From the NCBI RefSeq assembly GCF_036924535.1, contig NZ_JAZHRT010000001.1:8308001-8372000 (forward strand): DNA of 64,000 nt, given 5' to 3'. Position numbers and translations under genes: made by a program. Origin of the DNA: Bradyrhizobium sp. AZCC 2262 (GTDB lineage: Bacteria; Pseudomonadota; Alphaproteobacteria; Rhizobiales; Xanthobacteraceae). Below are positions 26,919 through 35,669 of the stretch, piece after piece; the first letter of the stretch is position 1, and every line of letters starts with the position of its first letter. The notes under the pieces are model-generated. The model made no database searches. It was not told where the DNA came from and worked only from the letters and a program-made list of their open reading frames with translations.

Positions 26919-27620
26919 ATGAAACTCGCCAAGCCCCGCATCGACATCGGCTTTGCCACCAACAACGCGCCGGCGGCGCTGGCGTTCTGGCAGAACGAGA
27001 TCGGCCTGCCGTTCGACTACACCCAGCCGATCCGGCGCGGCTACAAGCAGCACCGCCACGATCTCTGCGGCTCGATCCTGAAGATCAACCAGCTCTATGA
27101 GCCGCTGCCCGACAATCCGCCATCCGGCTATCGCGAGCTGTTGATCGCGCGCGACGGCATCGCGGCACCGCAGCCGATGACCGATCCGGATGGCAACCGC
27201 GTCGTGCTGGTGCCGAAGGGCATGTTCGGAATCGAACGCATCGGCATCCGTCTTGGCGTTCGCGACGTCGAGGCGCATCGCCGCTTCTACAGCGAGGCGC
27301 TGGGATTGCCGCAGGGCGAACCGGCCGATGGCGCAATGACCTTCCTTGCGGGCGACACGGTGCTGATCGTCGAGCAAGCCGCGGATGCGCCCGACGATGC
27401 CGCCTTCGACGGCAAGGGCTGGCGCTACATCACGTTTCAGGTGTTTGAGGTCGATCGCGAGCACGCTTACGTGCTGGCGCATGGTGGCCGCGAGGCGCGT
27501 GCGCCGGTGACGCTCGGCAGCACCGCACGGATTTCGATGGTGCGCGATCCCGACGGCAACTGGATCGAGCTGTCGCAGCGCGCCTCGCTGACGGGATCGC
27601 TGAAACCTTCGACCGCGTGA
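26919..27620 (+). CDS. Two-module VOC-superfamily protein
   Basis: 233 residues from ATG 26919. The first module is RIDIGFATNNAPAALAFWQNEIGLPF; the second is RIGIRLGVRDVEAHRRFYSEALGLPQ, ending RDPDGNWIELSQRAS, the usual closing motif with a metal-ligand Glu. Candidate ligands are His in HRHDLCG and the C-terminal Glu. A dioxygenase, isomerase or lyase role is possible. The start is chosen because the first fold strand begins here; the longer frame overlaps the promoter of the divergent monooxygenase. Confidence 0.82.
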   Translation: MKLAKPRIDIGFATNNAPAALAFWQNEIGLPFDYTQPIRRGYKQHRHDLCGSILKINQLYEPLPDNPPSGYRELLIARDGIAAPQPMTDPDGNRVVLVPKGMFGIERIGIRLGVRDVEAHRRFYSEALGLPQGEPADGAMTFLAGDTVLIVEQAADAPDDAAFDGKGWRYITFQVFEVDREHAYVLAHGGREARAPVTLGSTARISMVRDPDGNWIELSQRASLTGSLKPSTA

Positions 27621-27764
27621 TCTCCTCGGCGAGAGGCCGATCTGGTCGCACGCCACTGCGCTGCATTCACGGCCACGGGAGATCGCTTACCTCCGGGGTA
27701 ATCGCAGACATGACCGAAGCCTGAGATCATCCGATGCAAGAGATCCCGAACGAGGCTCGTTCCC

Positions 27765-29171
27765 ATGCATCAGATCGTCTCAAATCCCGTCGATACCTCC
27801 CGCCGCTGGTGGGTGCTCGCGACCGTCGTCGCGGCGCAATTCATGTTCGGGGTCGACGCCTTCATCGTCAACGTCGCGATCCCGACGATCGCGGCCGAGC
27901 TGCACGCGAGCGCCGCGCAGATCGAGGCCGTGATCGCGATCTACCTGATCGCCTATGCCACGCTGGTCGTCACCGGCGGGCGGCTTGGCGATATCTACGG
28001 TGCGCGAAACGTGTTCATCTCAGGCGTGGCCGGCTTCACCGTCACCTCGCTGTGGTGTGCCCTGGCGCAATCCGGTCCGGAACTGATCGCGGCACGGCTG
28101 GCGCAGGGCGCAACGGCGGCGCTGATGGTGCCGCAGGTGCTGGCCACCCTTCATTTGCTGTTTGCGGATGCCTCGCGGGCCCACGCCTTCGGCATCTACG
28201 GCATCGTGCTCGGCCTCGCCGGCGCCGCCGGCTTCCTGCTCGGCGGCCTTCTGGTCACGCTCGATCTGGCGGGGCTCGGCTGGCGTGCGGTGTTCTTCGT
28301 CAATGTGCCCTTCGGCGCCGTCATCATCGCCGCGGCCTGGAAAATCATGCCGAGCTTTCAGCGCCGGGCCGGCACGCGGCTGGATATTCCGGGGGCGATC
28401 GTGCTGTTTCTCGGCCTGCTGTGCCTGATCGGTCCGCTGCTGTTCGGTCACGATCTGCACTGGTCACCTCTGGTGTGGCTGGCGATGGCCGCAGGCGTCG
28501 GCATTGTTACCGCGTTCCTGCGGCTCGAACACGCGGTCGCCCGCCGCGGCGGCATGCCGTTGATCGATCTCGCGCTGCTGTCGGATGTGGCATTCATGCG
28601 CGGGCTTGCCGCCGTGTTCTTTTTCTTCTTCGCCAATTTGTCGTTCTACCTGGTGATGACGATCTACATGCAGAAGGGGCTGCAGATTCCGCCGCTGCAG
28701 GCCGGGCTGGTCTTCCTGCCCTTGGCACTGACCTTCGTGGTCGCCTCGCGGCATAGTGGAATGCGCGCCAAACATCGCGGCACGCTGGTGCTGATCGAGG
28801 GCTGCGTGGTGCAGATTGCCGGCCTTGCGGCATTGGTGATGGCGATTGAATGGATCGATGCGCCGTCCGCGATGCTTCTCGCCCTCGTGCTGACGATCTT
28901 CGGTTACGGCCAGGGGCTCGTCATGGCGCCATTGTCGAGCGCCGTGCTCTCGAGCGTGAAGCCCGTGAGTGCCGGCGCAGCCTCCGGCGTCTACGGCACG
29001 ACGGCGCAGATCGCGAATGCCGCAGGCGTCGCGGCGATTGGCGCGGTATACTTCGCGATCGAATCAAGCCAGCCGAGCCGGCTGGCGCTGTTTGCCGCAT
29101 TGGCGCTGTTTGCGCTGTCGATTATCGCCTGCGCCGCATTCCTGACATGGATGCGTCAGGTCACGGGATGA
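27765..29171 (+). CDS. MFS exporter, DHA2 (EmrB/QacA-like) family
   Basis: 468 residues with 12-14 hydrophobic segments. The start WWVLATVVAAQFMFGVDAFI with VNVAIPTIA is the DHA2 TM1 motif; GGRLGDIYGARNVF is the MFS motif A loop; RLAQGATAALMVPQVL and GIYGIVLGLAGAAGFLLGG are motif B/C regions. Such proteins export drugs or small metabolites with proton influx. No regulator or membrane-fusion partner is adjacent. Its end lies close to the esterase gene, but with 138 bases between. Confidence 0.9.
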   Translation: MHQIVSNPVDTSRRWWVLATVVAAQFMFGVDAFIVNVAIPTIAAELHASAAQIEAVIAIYLIAYATLVVTGGRLGDIYGARNVFISGVAGFTVTSLWCALAQSGPELIAARLAQGATAALMVPQVLATLHLLFADASRAHAFGIYGIVLGLAGAAGFLLGGLLVTLDLAGLGWRAVFFVNVPFGAVIIAAAWKIMPSFQRRAGTRLDIPGAIVLFLGLLCLIGPLLFGHDLHWSPLVWLAMAAGVGIVTAFLRLEHAVARRGGMPLIDLALLSDVAFMRGLAAVFFFFFANLSFYLVMTIYMQKGLQIPPLQAGLVFLPLALTFVVASRHSGMRAKHRGTLVLIEGCVVQIAGLAALVMAIEWIDAPSAMLLALVLTIFGYGQGLVMAPLSSAVLSSVKPVSAGAASGVYGTTAQIANAAGVAAIGAVYFAIESSQPSRLALFAALALFALSIIACAAFLTWMRQVTG

Positions 29172-29309
29172 CAAAATAACGTCATCTGCCAAAATTTGAT
29201 TGTGGGGAATGACAGTGCACGGCCTTTTTATTTCGCGGTGCAGCAACTATCTGTTCTAGGTAACGTCATTAAGAACAATCGCCCGGACACAATCGCCCCA
29301 GGAGCCATC

Positions 29310-30521
29310 TTGTCGCTCGCGAAGAACGTCGAATTCTTGCGCCATCTCCCGAAGCTGAACGGGTTCAATGGCTTGGGAATCTATGGCCGAGGTGCATCGG
29401 CGGGGGCGGGGAGTCCGCTCGTTGAAATCGCAGGATTTGGCACCAATCCCGGCGCGCTAAAAATGTTCGCCTATGTGCCGGTGCAGTTGCCGCGCGCGTC
29501 CGCGCTCGTCGTGGTCCTGCACGGCTGCGGCCAGGCCGCAGCGGGATATGATTTCGGCACCGGCTGGTCGACGCTCGCCAAGCGCTACGGCTTTGCGTTG
29601 CTGATGCCCGAACAGCAGGGCGCCAACAACGCCAACACCTGCTTCAACTGGTTCAATCCGGGCGACATCGCGCGCGGCCGCGGCGAGGCCGCCTCGATCC
29701 GGCAGATGGTCGCGCGGATGGTCGCCGATCACAAAATCGATCCGCGCCGCATCTATATCACCGGCCTCTCCGCCGGCGGCGCGATGACGTCGGTGATGCT
29801 GGCGACCTATCCGGAAGTGTTCGCGGGCGGCGCCATCATCGCCGGTCTCCCGTTCGGCATCGCCAGCAATGTCCGGGAAGCGCTCGGCGGCATGATGCAG
29901 TCGACGTCGCGCCCTGCCGGCAAATTGGGCGATCTCGTCCGGAAGGCCTCCAAGTATAAGGGCCCGTGGCCGAAAGTGTCGGTGTGGCACGGCAGCGCCG
30001 ATCGCACCGTCAATCCTGCCAACGCCAACGAGATCGTCAAGCAATGGCTCGATGTCCACGGCCTGCCGGCGGCGCCGATGTCGGCAACGGATGTCGACGG
30101 CTACCCGCGTGAAGTCTGGTGGAATGCCGATGGCGAGACCGTCGTCGAATCCTACACCATCACGGATATGGCCCACGGCACGCCGCTGGGGCTTTCCGGC
30201 AATGACGAGCGCTATGGCGCGGAGGGCGCGTTCCTGATCGAAGCGGGGATTTCCTCGTCCTACCACATCGCAAATTTCTTCGGCCTGACCGAGCGCATCA
30301 GCCCGACCGTCGAAGCGGCCAAGCCGGCGCCAGCGCCGAAGACCGTTCCGTCGGCCGCCACGGCATCCCTGCAATCGTCCGATCACGCCGCCACGCTCTG
30401 GTCGCGAGCCCACAAGCCGGTTCACCAACCCAAGCCGGCGCCGCGCGAACCGAAGCGTCGCGGCATCGATGTCGGCGCCGTCATCACCCGCGCCCTGACG
30501 GCGGCGGGACTGATGAAATAG
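29310..30521 (+). CDS. PHB depolymerase-family esterase
   Basis: 403 residues from TTG 29310, chosen because AGGAG stands 5 bases before it and the product then opens SLAKNVEFLRHLPKL, usual for this family. Alpha/beta hydrolase: oxyanion VVLHGCGQAAAGYD, nucleophile GLSAGGAMTSVML, Asp in WHGSADRTVNP, His in TDMAHGTPLG. No signal peptide is seen, so the substrate is probably soluble PHB oligomers or other esters inside the cell. The C-terminus is a Pro/Lys/Ala-rich tail ending in a hydrophobic helix. An upstream frame to 29196 is less likely. Confidence 0.88.
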   Translation: MSLAKNVEFLRHLPKLNGFNGLGIYGRGASAGAGSPLVEIAGFGTNPGALKMFAYVPVQLPRASALVVVLHGCGQAAAGYDFGTGWSTLAKRYGFALLMPEQQGANNANTCFNWFNPGDIARGRGEAASIRQMVARMVADHKIDPRRIYITGLSAGGAMTSVMLATYPEVFAGGAIIAGLPFGIASNVREALGGMMQSTSRPAGKLGDLVRKASKYKGPWPKVSVWHGSADRTVNPANANEIVKQWLDVHGLPAAPMSATDVDGYPREVWWNADGETVVESYTITDMAHGTPLGLSGNDERYGAEGAFLIEAGISSSYHIANFFGLTERISPTVEAAKPAPAPKTVPSAATASLQSSDHAATLWSRAHKPVHQPKPAPREPKRRGIDVGAVITRALTAAGLMK

Positions 30522-30537
30522 CCGCGTCTTGCGGCGT

Positions 30538-30849
30538 TCAGGCTGAGGCGGTTTCGGCGATCCATTCGATCGGCGTCACCGCGACGTCGCCGCCGGCGGC
30601 AACCTGCCGGGTCTTCTCTGTGTAATGCTTGAAGAAATCGCGCTGCTGCAGCGTCTTGACTGCGTCATCGTCGGCGGCCGAGGCGAGGTGCCAATAGCTG
30701 GCATCGTCGCGGTTCCTGAGGCAGCGATAGATGATCCGCCCCTTGAGTTCCGGATCATTGTCGAGCGCCGCAATGAAGCGGCCGATTTCCCGATGCCACT
30801 CTTCGGTGGTGCCGTTGGCGAACTGATACTTGATCATGAAATGCTTCAT
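30538..30849 (-). CDS. Small dimeric alpha/beta-barrel-like hypothetical protein
   Basis: 103 residues from ATG 30849, set by the very strong SD AAGGAGG. It begins MKHFMIKYQFANGTTEEWHRE, and the RIIYRCLRNRDDASYWHLAS plus RDFFKHYTEKTRQVA pattern resembles ABM/stress-responsive small barrels. Function is unknown. It is divergent from the HxlR regulator, whose typical arrangement is to control exactly such a neighbour. Confidence 0.7.
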   Translation of the reverse strand: MKHFMIKYQFANGTTEEWHREIGRFIAALDNDPELKGRIIYRCLRNRDDASYWHLASAADDDAVKTLQQRDFFKHYTEKTRQVAAGGDVAVTPIEWIAETASA

Positions 30850-30905
30850 CGACGCCTCCTTGTGGCTGCATCGAACAATCTGGTGCGCTTGGGTGCATAC
30901 GCGCA

Positions 30906-30932
30906 AGTATGGACAAAAATGATAGTATAGAC
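30906..30932. promoter_or_regulatory. Direct repeat in the HxlR divergent promoter
   Basis: AGTATGGAC (30906-30914) and AGTATAGAC (30924-30932), one mismatch, 18 bases start to start, in an AT-rich stretch between the divergent HxlR and small-protein genes. A candidate HxlR binding region. Confidence 0.4.
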
Positions 30933-30988
30933 TTTCTCGCGCCTGCTCCTATCCTGATGTGACCACGCTAGGTGATGGAGACGGGGTT

Positions 30989-31357
30989 ATGGCCAAGGCA
31001 AAGACGCAGACCTGCGGCTGCCCGGTCGCGGCATTCCAGAAAATGATCAGCGGCAAATACAAGCTGCGCATCGTCTGGGACCTGAAAGATGGTCCGCGGC
31101 GCTACGGCGAAATTCGAACCGGCCTGCTGCGCGGCGCGAGCGGCAGCGCCGAGATCACGCCGCGGGTCCTGAGCCGTGAATTGAAGGCGCTCGCCGAGAG
31201 CGGGCTTATCGACCGCAAGGATTTTGGCGTGGTCCCGCCCAAGGTCGAATACCGCCTGACCCGCAAGGGCAGGAGTTTCGTGCCTGTCATTGCCGCCATT
31301 AAGGACTGGGGCACGCGGCATCTTGCGGAAGCGGACGAAATGGTCGCGGCTGAATAG
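30989..31357 (+). CDS. HxlR-family transcriptional regulator
   Basis: 122 residues from ATG 30989. A winged helix with the family start TCGCPVAAFQKMISGKYKL (conserved Cys-Pro, then GKW/Y), LKDGPRRYGEIRTGL, TPRVLSRELKALAESGL and VEYRLTRKGRSFVPVI. HxlR proteins often respond to aldehydes, quinones or oxidants through the N-terminal Cys; a CGC pair is present here. It probably controls its own gene and the divergent 103-residue protein. Confidence 0.92.
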   Translation: MAKAKTQTCGCPVAAFQKMISGKYKLRIVWDLKDGPRRYGEIRTGLLRGASGSAEITPRVLSRELKALAESGLIDRKDFGVVPPKVEYRLTRKGRSFVPVIAAIKDWGTRHLAEADEMVAAE

Positions 31358-31365
31358 GCGACGCG

Positions 31366-32046
31366 TTACATCTCGCCGGTAAGGAACGGATTGGTCATCC
31401 GCTCCTGGCCGATGCTGGAGCCCGCGCCATGGCCGCAGATGAAGCCGACATCGTCGCCGAGCGGCAGCAGCTTTTCCTTGATCGAGTTGATCAGCGTGGC
31501 GTGGCTGCCGCCGGGCAAATCCGTGCGCCCGACCGAGCCGTTGAACAGCACGTCGCCGACATGGGCGAAGCGCAATTCCTTGTTGAAGAACACCACGCTG
31601 CCCGGCGAATGGCCCGGGCAATGCAGGATGTCGAAGGTGAGATCGCTGATCGACACCTGCTCGCCCTCGTCGAGCCAGCGGTCAGGGCCGAAATTGCGCA
31701 CGTCAGTCATGCCGAAGCGCTCGCCGCTGCTCACGACATTGTCGAGCAGGTATTTGTCGGCGATGTGCGGACCTTCGATCTTCACCTGCAGCGCATCGCG
31801 CAGTTCGGCGGCGCCGCCGACATGGTCGATATGGCCGTGCGTCAGCCAGATCTTCTCGACCGTGACGCCGGTCTGCTTGATCGCTTCCATGATCTTGGGA
31901 ACGTCCCCGCCGGGATCGATCACCACGGCCTTCTTGGAAGGCTCGTGCCAGATGATGGTGCAGTTCTGCTCGAACAGCGTCACCGGCACGATCATCGCGC
32001 CGGCTTTCGCTTGGGTCTCGGTTTTGTCATCCATGGCAGGCACCAT
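31366..32046 (-). CDS. MBL-fold metallohydrolase, glyoxalase II-like (YcbL type)
   Basis: 226 residues from ATG 32046 (ATG 32034 is equally possible). The beta-lactamase-fold metal motif is THGHIDHVGG (HxHxDH), with further ligands in CPGHSPGSV, VGDVLF and ICGHGAGS. The N-terminal MIVPVTLFEQNCTIIW and VIDPGGDV are standard for small single-domain glyoxalase II-like thioesterases. It binds two metal ions and probably hydrolyses a thioester such as S-lactoylglutathione. It is convergent with the HxlR gene. Confidence 0.9.
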   Translation of the reverse strand: MVPAMDDKTETQAKAGAMIVPVTLFEQNCTIIWHEPSKKAVVIDPGGDVPKIMEAIKQTGVTVEKIWLTHGHIDHVGGAAELRDALQVKIEGPHIADKYLLDNVVSSGERFGMTDVRNFGPDRWLDEGEQVSISDLTFDILHCPGHSPGSVVFFNKELRFAHVGDVLFNGSVGRTDLPGGSHATLINSIKEKLLPLGDDVGFICGHGAGSSIGQERMTNPFLTGEM

Positions 32047-32191
32047 ATTCTACCGTGAAATGGGGTCAACACGGCCGGAACCGATATGTGGTCGGTTTCC
32101 GTCCGTGATAGGGTTGCACAGGTGGATATTTGGCGACGAAAGCTCGAAATCGCATCGGCCAGATCGCGATTTCCGATGGGATGCGCAGTTC

Positions 32192-33007
32192 ATGGACCAA
32201 GCCTCCAAATCGCCGCTCGGCGGGACCCGAACGACGGCGCGGGCGTTTTTTGTCAGCGATCGCCTCAATACGTCGGGCCTCGAGCGCGGCGATGTGCTGG
32301 CAACGACGCCGCTGGCGTTTCGCGTCAATGAAAGCGGCATCGCCATACTGTTCCGCTATGGCGTGGTGATCCTGATCGGGCTGAATGCGCTGGAGGAGGA
32401 GGAATTCCTTCGCGGCCTGGAGCACCGCATGACGGGGAAGCTCGCGCGGCGCGACGAGGAAATTGCAATCATCGAGCTTGCCCCGGAACGGGAGGACCAG
32501 ATTCCACCCGGCGGCCCGATCTGCCTGCAAAGCCTTTCGCCCGAGCGGCTGATCCTGATCGGCGAGGCGTTGGCGAAGAGCGTCGTCCTGGCGCGGCACG
32601 AACGCGAGGTTGCCAGCGTCTTCGATACGACCGAGCCGTTCGCGCGGGAACTGGCGCGGAACGGACGCATGCACGGCAGCCGCCAATCCATCCTGAAAAA
32701 TATCGGCAACGCGCTTCTGGTACGGCACCGGGTGTCGGGGCCGGTCGAAGTGGAAGAAAAACCCGACGTGCTTTGGGACAAGCCGCATCTGGAGCGGCTG
32801 TACGCCCGGCTGGAGGACGAATACGAGCTCAAGGAGCGCGCGGAATCGCTGAACCGCAAGCTCGCCGTGATCGCCGAGAGCGCGCAGGTGTTGACCGATA
32901 TCATCGATACGCGGCGCTCATTGCGGCTCGAAGTGATTATCGTGCTCCTGATCCTGTTCGAAGTGATCATGACGATCTACCAGCTCGCCATCGGCCGGCA
33001 CGCCTGA
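32192..33007 (+). CDS. RMD1/YagE (DUF155) family protein with C-terminal membrane helix
   Basis: 271 residues from ATG 32192. The DUF155 core is RDEEIAIIELAPER, LSPERLILIGEALAKSVVLARHE and LERLYARLEDEYELKERAESLNRKL, followed by a C-terminal transmembrane anchor EVIIVLLILFEVIMTIYQLA. The domain is shared with yeast Rmd1/Sif2, some members of which sit on mitochondrial membranes; the bacterial role is unknown. The helical stretch before the anchor is a likely coiled coil. Confidence 0.85.
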   Translation: MDQASKSPLGGTRTTARAFFVSDRLNTSGLERGDVLATTPLAFRVNESGIAILFRYGVVILIGLNALEEEEFLRGLEHRMTGKLARRDEEIAIIELAPEREDQIPPGGPICLQSLSPERLILIGEALAKSVVLARHEREVASVFDTTEPFARELARNGRMHGSRQSILKNIGNALLVRHRVSGPVEVEEKPDVLWDKPHLERLYARLEDEYELKERAESLNRKLAVIAESAQVLTDIIDTRRSLRLEVIIVLLILFEVIMTIYQLAIGRHA

Positions 33008-33037
33008 GCGGATCGGGCGTTCCGGCAACAAACTCTC

Positions 33038-33167
33038 GTCGTCCCGGCCAAGCGAAGCGCGAGCCGGGACCCATAACCCCGGGCGTGTGTTAGGCGAAGG
33101 CTGTAGCTCCAGCCGGACGCAACAACAAACACCAGTGGTTATGGGTCCCCGCTTTCGCGGGGACGAC
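33038..33167. repeat. Intergenic palindromic repeat
   Basis: Thirteen-base perfect arms GGGACCCATAACC (33066-33078) and GGTTATGGGTCCC (33137-33149), with outer GTCGTCCCGGC / GCGGGGACGAC. It lies between the DUF155 and VWA genes, both of which end here. Same general family as the repeat at 41315-41442. Confidence 0.75.
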
Positions 33168-33188
33168 TCGCGGAGAAAGCGCGCCTAC

Positions 33189-34307
33189 CTACCGCTTGAT
33201 CTGCGCCTTCAGCGTATCCTCGACCACACGGTCGAACGACGATGCTTTCGGCGGCGCCTTGGCGCGCTGGTCGGCGACGTATTTGTCGCGCTTCGCCACC
33301 AGCGCTGACAGTTTTTCGTTGAGCGCCTTGCGCTGGTTCATCTGCTTGTTGACCTCATCGGCGCGCTGCTCGGGCTTCATCGCGCGCAGATTATCCGGCA
33401 GGTCTTCGTCCTTGATGGTGGAAAAGCTGCTGCGGCCGGCTGCGACGTCGGCGACGAGGTCGCCAGCGCCGGTGACGGCTTCGGACGTCGCCTTCGAACG
33501 CTTGTTGAGATAGCTCGCCATCTCCGAGGCCTGCGCCGGCGCGGCGGCGGCGACCTCGGACAATTGCTTGGTCTTGCCCTCGGTGCGCTTCTGCATCGCG
33601 CGCGGCCCGTAGGGGATTACGGTGCCGTTGATCTCGCGCTGCAGGATGATGATGTCCTCGTCATAAGGCGTTTCGATGATGACGACCTGGCCGCCGTCCT
33701 GCGGGATCGGAATGAAGCGGCCGTTGCCGTTCTGGGCGATGTCGCGCCACACCCGCTCGGTATCGCGGGCATCGCCGGCCAGCACGGCGTTGACGATGAT
33801 GTCCTTCTGCCTCGCCACCGACAGCGTGATCGGATATTTGGTGTCCTGCGCGTAATCCATGTGCGGCGGCGCATCGCCGACCAGGAACACGATCCGCCTG
33901 GTATCGCCGCCGCGGGTCCATTGCAGCTTGTTGACGCCAACGTCGAGCGCCTCGTTGACGCTCTCCGGCCAGTCGCCGCCGCCGCGCGCCTTCAATTCCA
34001 GAAGGTTGGCATAGAGATCCTGGATGTCGGTGGTGAGTTCGACCTTCTTGGTGACGTAGTCGTCGCCGATGTCGCGATAGGCGACGAGGCCCATGCGGAT
34101 GTCGGCGTCGGGGTTGGAATCGACGATCGCGGTCGCGATCGACCAGATCTTGCGCTTGGCGCCTTCGAGCAGGCCCCCCATCGAGCCCGTGGTGTCGAGC
34201 ACGAACGCGACTTCGACGGCGGGCTTTGCAACGGCCGATGACAGTCCGGCGGACAGCGACAGGGCAGTGAGGGCAAGGGCAAAAACGGGGCTAGCGATGC
34301 GTGGCAT
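33189..34307 (-). CDS. Exported von Willebrand factor type A domain protein
   Basis: 372 residues from ATG 34307 (SD GGAGGA). A signal peptide (to SSAVAKP) precedes a VWA domain with the metal-ion site VAFVLDTTGSMGG (DxTxS), the Thr/Asp region GGGDWPESVNEAL and VFLVGDAPPHMDY. The second half is helical (ALNEKLSALVAKRDKYVADQ) and may form a coiled coil. VWA proteins of this type bind protein partners through Mg. No MoxR ATPase lies nearby, so it is not part of a classical MoxR-VWA unit. Confidence 0.87.
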   Translation of the reverse strand: MPRIASPVFALALTALSLSAGLSSAVAKPAVEVAFVLDTTGSMGGLLEGAKRKIWSIATAIVDSNPDADIRMGLVAYRDIGDDYVTKKVELTTDIQDLYANLLELKARGGGDWPESVNEALDVGVNKLQWTRGGDTRRIVFLVGDAPPHMDYAQDTKYPITLSVARQKDIIVNAVLAGDARDTERVWRDIAQNGNGRFIPIPQDGGQVVIIETPYDEDIIILQREINGTVIPYGPRAMQKRTEGKTKQLSEVAAAAPAQASEMASYLNKRSKATSEAVTGAGDLVADVAAGRSSFSTIKDEDLPDNLRAMKPEQRADEVNKQMNQRKALNEKLSALVAKRDKYVADQRAKAPPKASSFDRVVEDTLKAQIKR

Positions 34308-34473
34308 CGTTGGATCTCCTCCAGTATTTTGTCCCTCAAGCCAGGGTTTCCCCGGCTTCACGGTGCGCTGAGGTCCAAAAAGGGCGGGTTGCGGACAAAT
34401 TTGTGGCCGGCTTTATGCCGGACTTGGCATCGCTGCTGGGTGGTCGCCGTGAAATCGGATAGGGTTCACGATC

Positions 34474-34959
34474 ATGGAATCGCCCGCCCGCCAGATCAGC
34501 CTCGTGCCTCCATTGGACCGCCGCCAGTCGGAGACGGCGCTCGCGATCGCGCGCGGCACCGCGCGGCTGCTTCGCGCGCTGGGGTTTTCCTGCATCAGCG
34601 AACTGCCGCTGCCCTCAGGCCGGCGCGCCGATCTGGTGGCGCTGAACGAGAAGGGCGAGATCTGGATCGTCGAGATCAAGTCATCGGTGGAAGATCTGCG
34701 CGCCGACCAGAAGTGGCAGGACTACCGGATGCATTGCGACCGGCTGTTCTTCGCCTTCACGCAGGATCTGCCCTGCGAGATATTCCCGCAAGATACCGGC
34801 CTGATCATCGCCGACGCCTACGGCGCCCATTTGCATTGCGAGGCCCCCGAGCATCGTCTGCCGGCGGCAACGCGCAAATCCATGACGGTGCGTTTTGCGA
34901 TGGCCGCCGCGCAGCGGATCAACCGGCTGATCGATCCGCAGGGCCACGGGGAGTTTTAG
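34474..34959 (+). CDS. mmcB: MmcB-family DNA repair protein
   Basis: 161 residues. A PD-(D/E)XK-like nuclease core is visible: RRADLVALNEKGEIWIVEIK holds Asp and the ExK catalytic pair, followed by SSVEDLRADQKWQDYRMHCD. In Caulobacter mmcB is an SOS gene needed for mitomycin C resistance. I looked for the alphaproteobacterial LexA box (GTTC-N7-GTTC) upstream and saw only one GTTC half (34465-34468), so SOS control is not supported by eye. ATG 34474 is the natural start. Confidence 0.85.
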   Translation: MESPARQISLVPPLDRRQSETALAIARGTARLLRALGFSCISELPLPSGRRADLVALNEKGEIWIVEIKSSVEDLRADQKWQDYRMHCDRLFFAFTQDLPCEIFPQDTGLIIADAYGAHLHCEAPEHRLPAATRKSMTVRFAMAAAQRINRLIDPQGHGEF

Positions 34960-34960
34960 T

Positions 34961-34988
34961 TCCTCGTCATGCCCGGGCATGACGAGGA
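34961..34988. repeat. Perfect 28-bp palindrome between convergent genes
   Basis: Arms TCCTCGTCATGCCC and GGGCATGACGAGGA are exact and have no spacer. It begins 1 base after the mmcB stop and lies 24 bases from the regA stop. A two-way terminator or a minimal REP element is likely. Confidence 0.75.
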
Positions 34989-35011
34989 CAGAGATCGTCA
35001 CAAATTAATAA

Positions 35012-35566
35012 TTACCGCGGCGCGCGCTTGGCGAGAATCCGCTGCAATGTGCGGCGGTGCATGTTCAGCCGTCGCGCGGTTTCGGAGACGTTGCGGTTGC
35101 ACATCTCGTAGATGCGCTGGATGTGTTCCCAGCGCACGCGATCCGCCGACATCGGATTCGATGGTAATTCGGATTTCTCGGTGCCGCTGGCGAGCAGCGC
35201 CGCGACCACGTCGTCGGCATCGGCAGGCTTCGAGAGATAATCCACCGCGCCCATCTTCACCGCCGTAACCGCGGTTGCGATGTTGCCGTAGCCGGTCAGC
35301 ACGATGGTGCGCGCGTCGGGGCGCTTGCGCTTCAGCGCCGACACCACGTCGAGCCCGTTGCCGTCGCCAAGCCGCAGGTCCACCACGGCGAAGGCCGGCG
35401 CGGCCTTGTTGATCTGGGCCAGCCCGTCGGTCACGGTGTCGCAGGATGTCACCGCGAAGCCGCGGGTTTCCATCGCGCGCGACAGGCGCTCGAGAAACGG
35501 CTTGTCGTCCTCGACGATCAGCAGCGAGCGGTCGGCGAGATCGTTCAGTTCGGCGATGGCGTTCAA
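35012..35566 (-). CDS. regA: Redox response regulator RegA/ActR/PrrA
   Basis: 184 residues from TTG 35566. Receiver: LLIVEDDKPFLERL acidic pocket, phospho-acceptor Asp in AVVDLRLGDGNG, Thr in VLTGYGN and Lys in YLSKPAD. The C-terminus is the short Fis-type helix-turn-helix NVSETARRLNMHRRTLQRIL, nearly invariant in this family. RegA with RegB controls redox-linked genes (respiratory oxidases, CO2 and N2 fixation, PHB metabolism in relatives). It lies 103 bases downstream of regB on the same strand. Confidence 0.95.
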   Translation of the reverse strand: MNAIAELNDLADRSLLIVEDDKPFLERLSRAMETRGFAVTSCDTVTDGLAQINKAAPAFAVVDLRLGDGNGLDVVSALKRKRPDARTIVLTGYGNIATAVTAVKMGAVDYLSKPADADDVVAALLASGTEKSELPSNPMSADRVRWEHIQRIYEMCNRNVSETARRLNMHRRTLQRILAKRAPR

Positions 35567-35669
35567 GATCGGGTTCCCCCGGGTTGCGGGTGCAGAGCAT
35601 CATATAAAGCATATGGCGCGGCAATTTTGCACTGCCAAGGCCCCACAAAGTCGATCGGCTCGCTTTCGG

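Noticed and set aside
27734..28756. 340-codon frame overlapping the MFS gene in another frame
   Set aside because: Arg-rich, no membrane helices; the MFS frame explains the region.
34380..34473. LexA box before mmcB
   Set aside because: Only one GTTC half-site found, not the GTTC-N7-GTTC pair.
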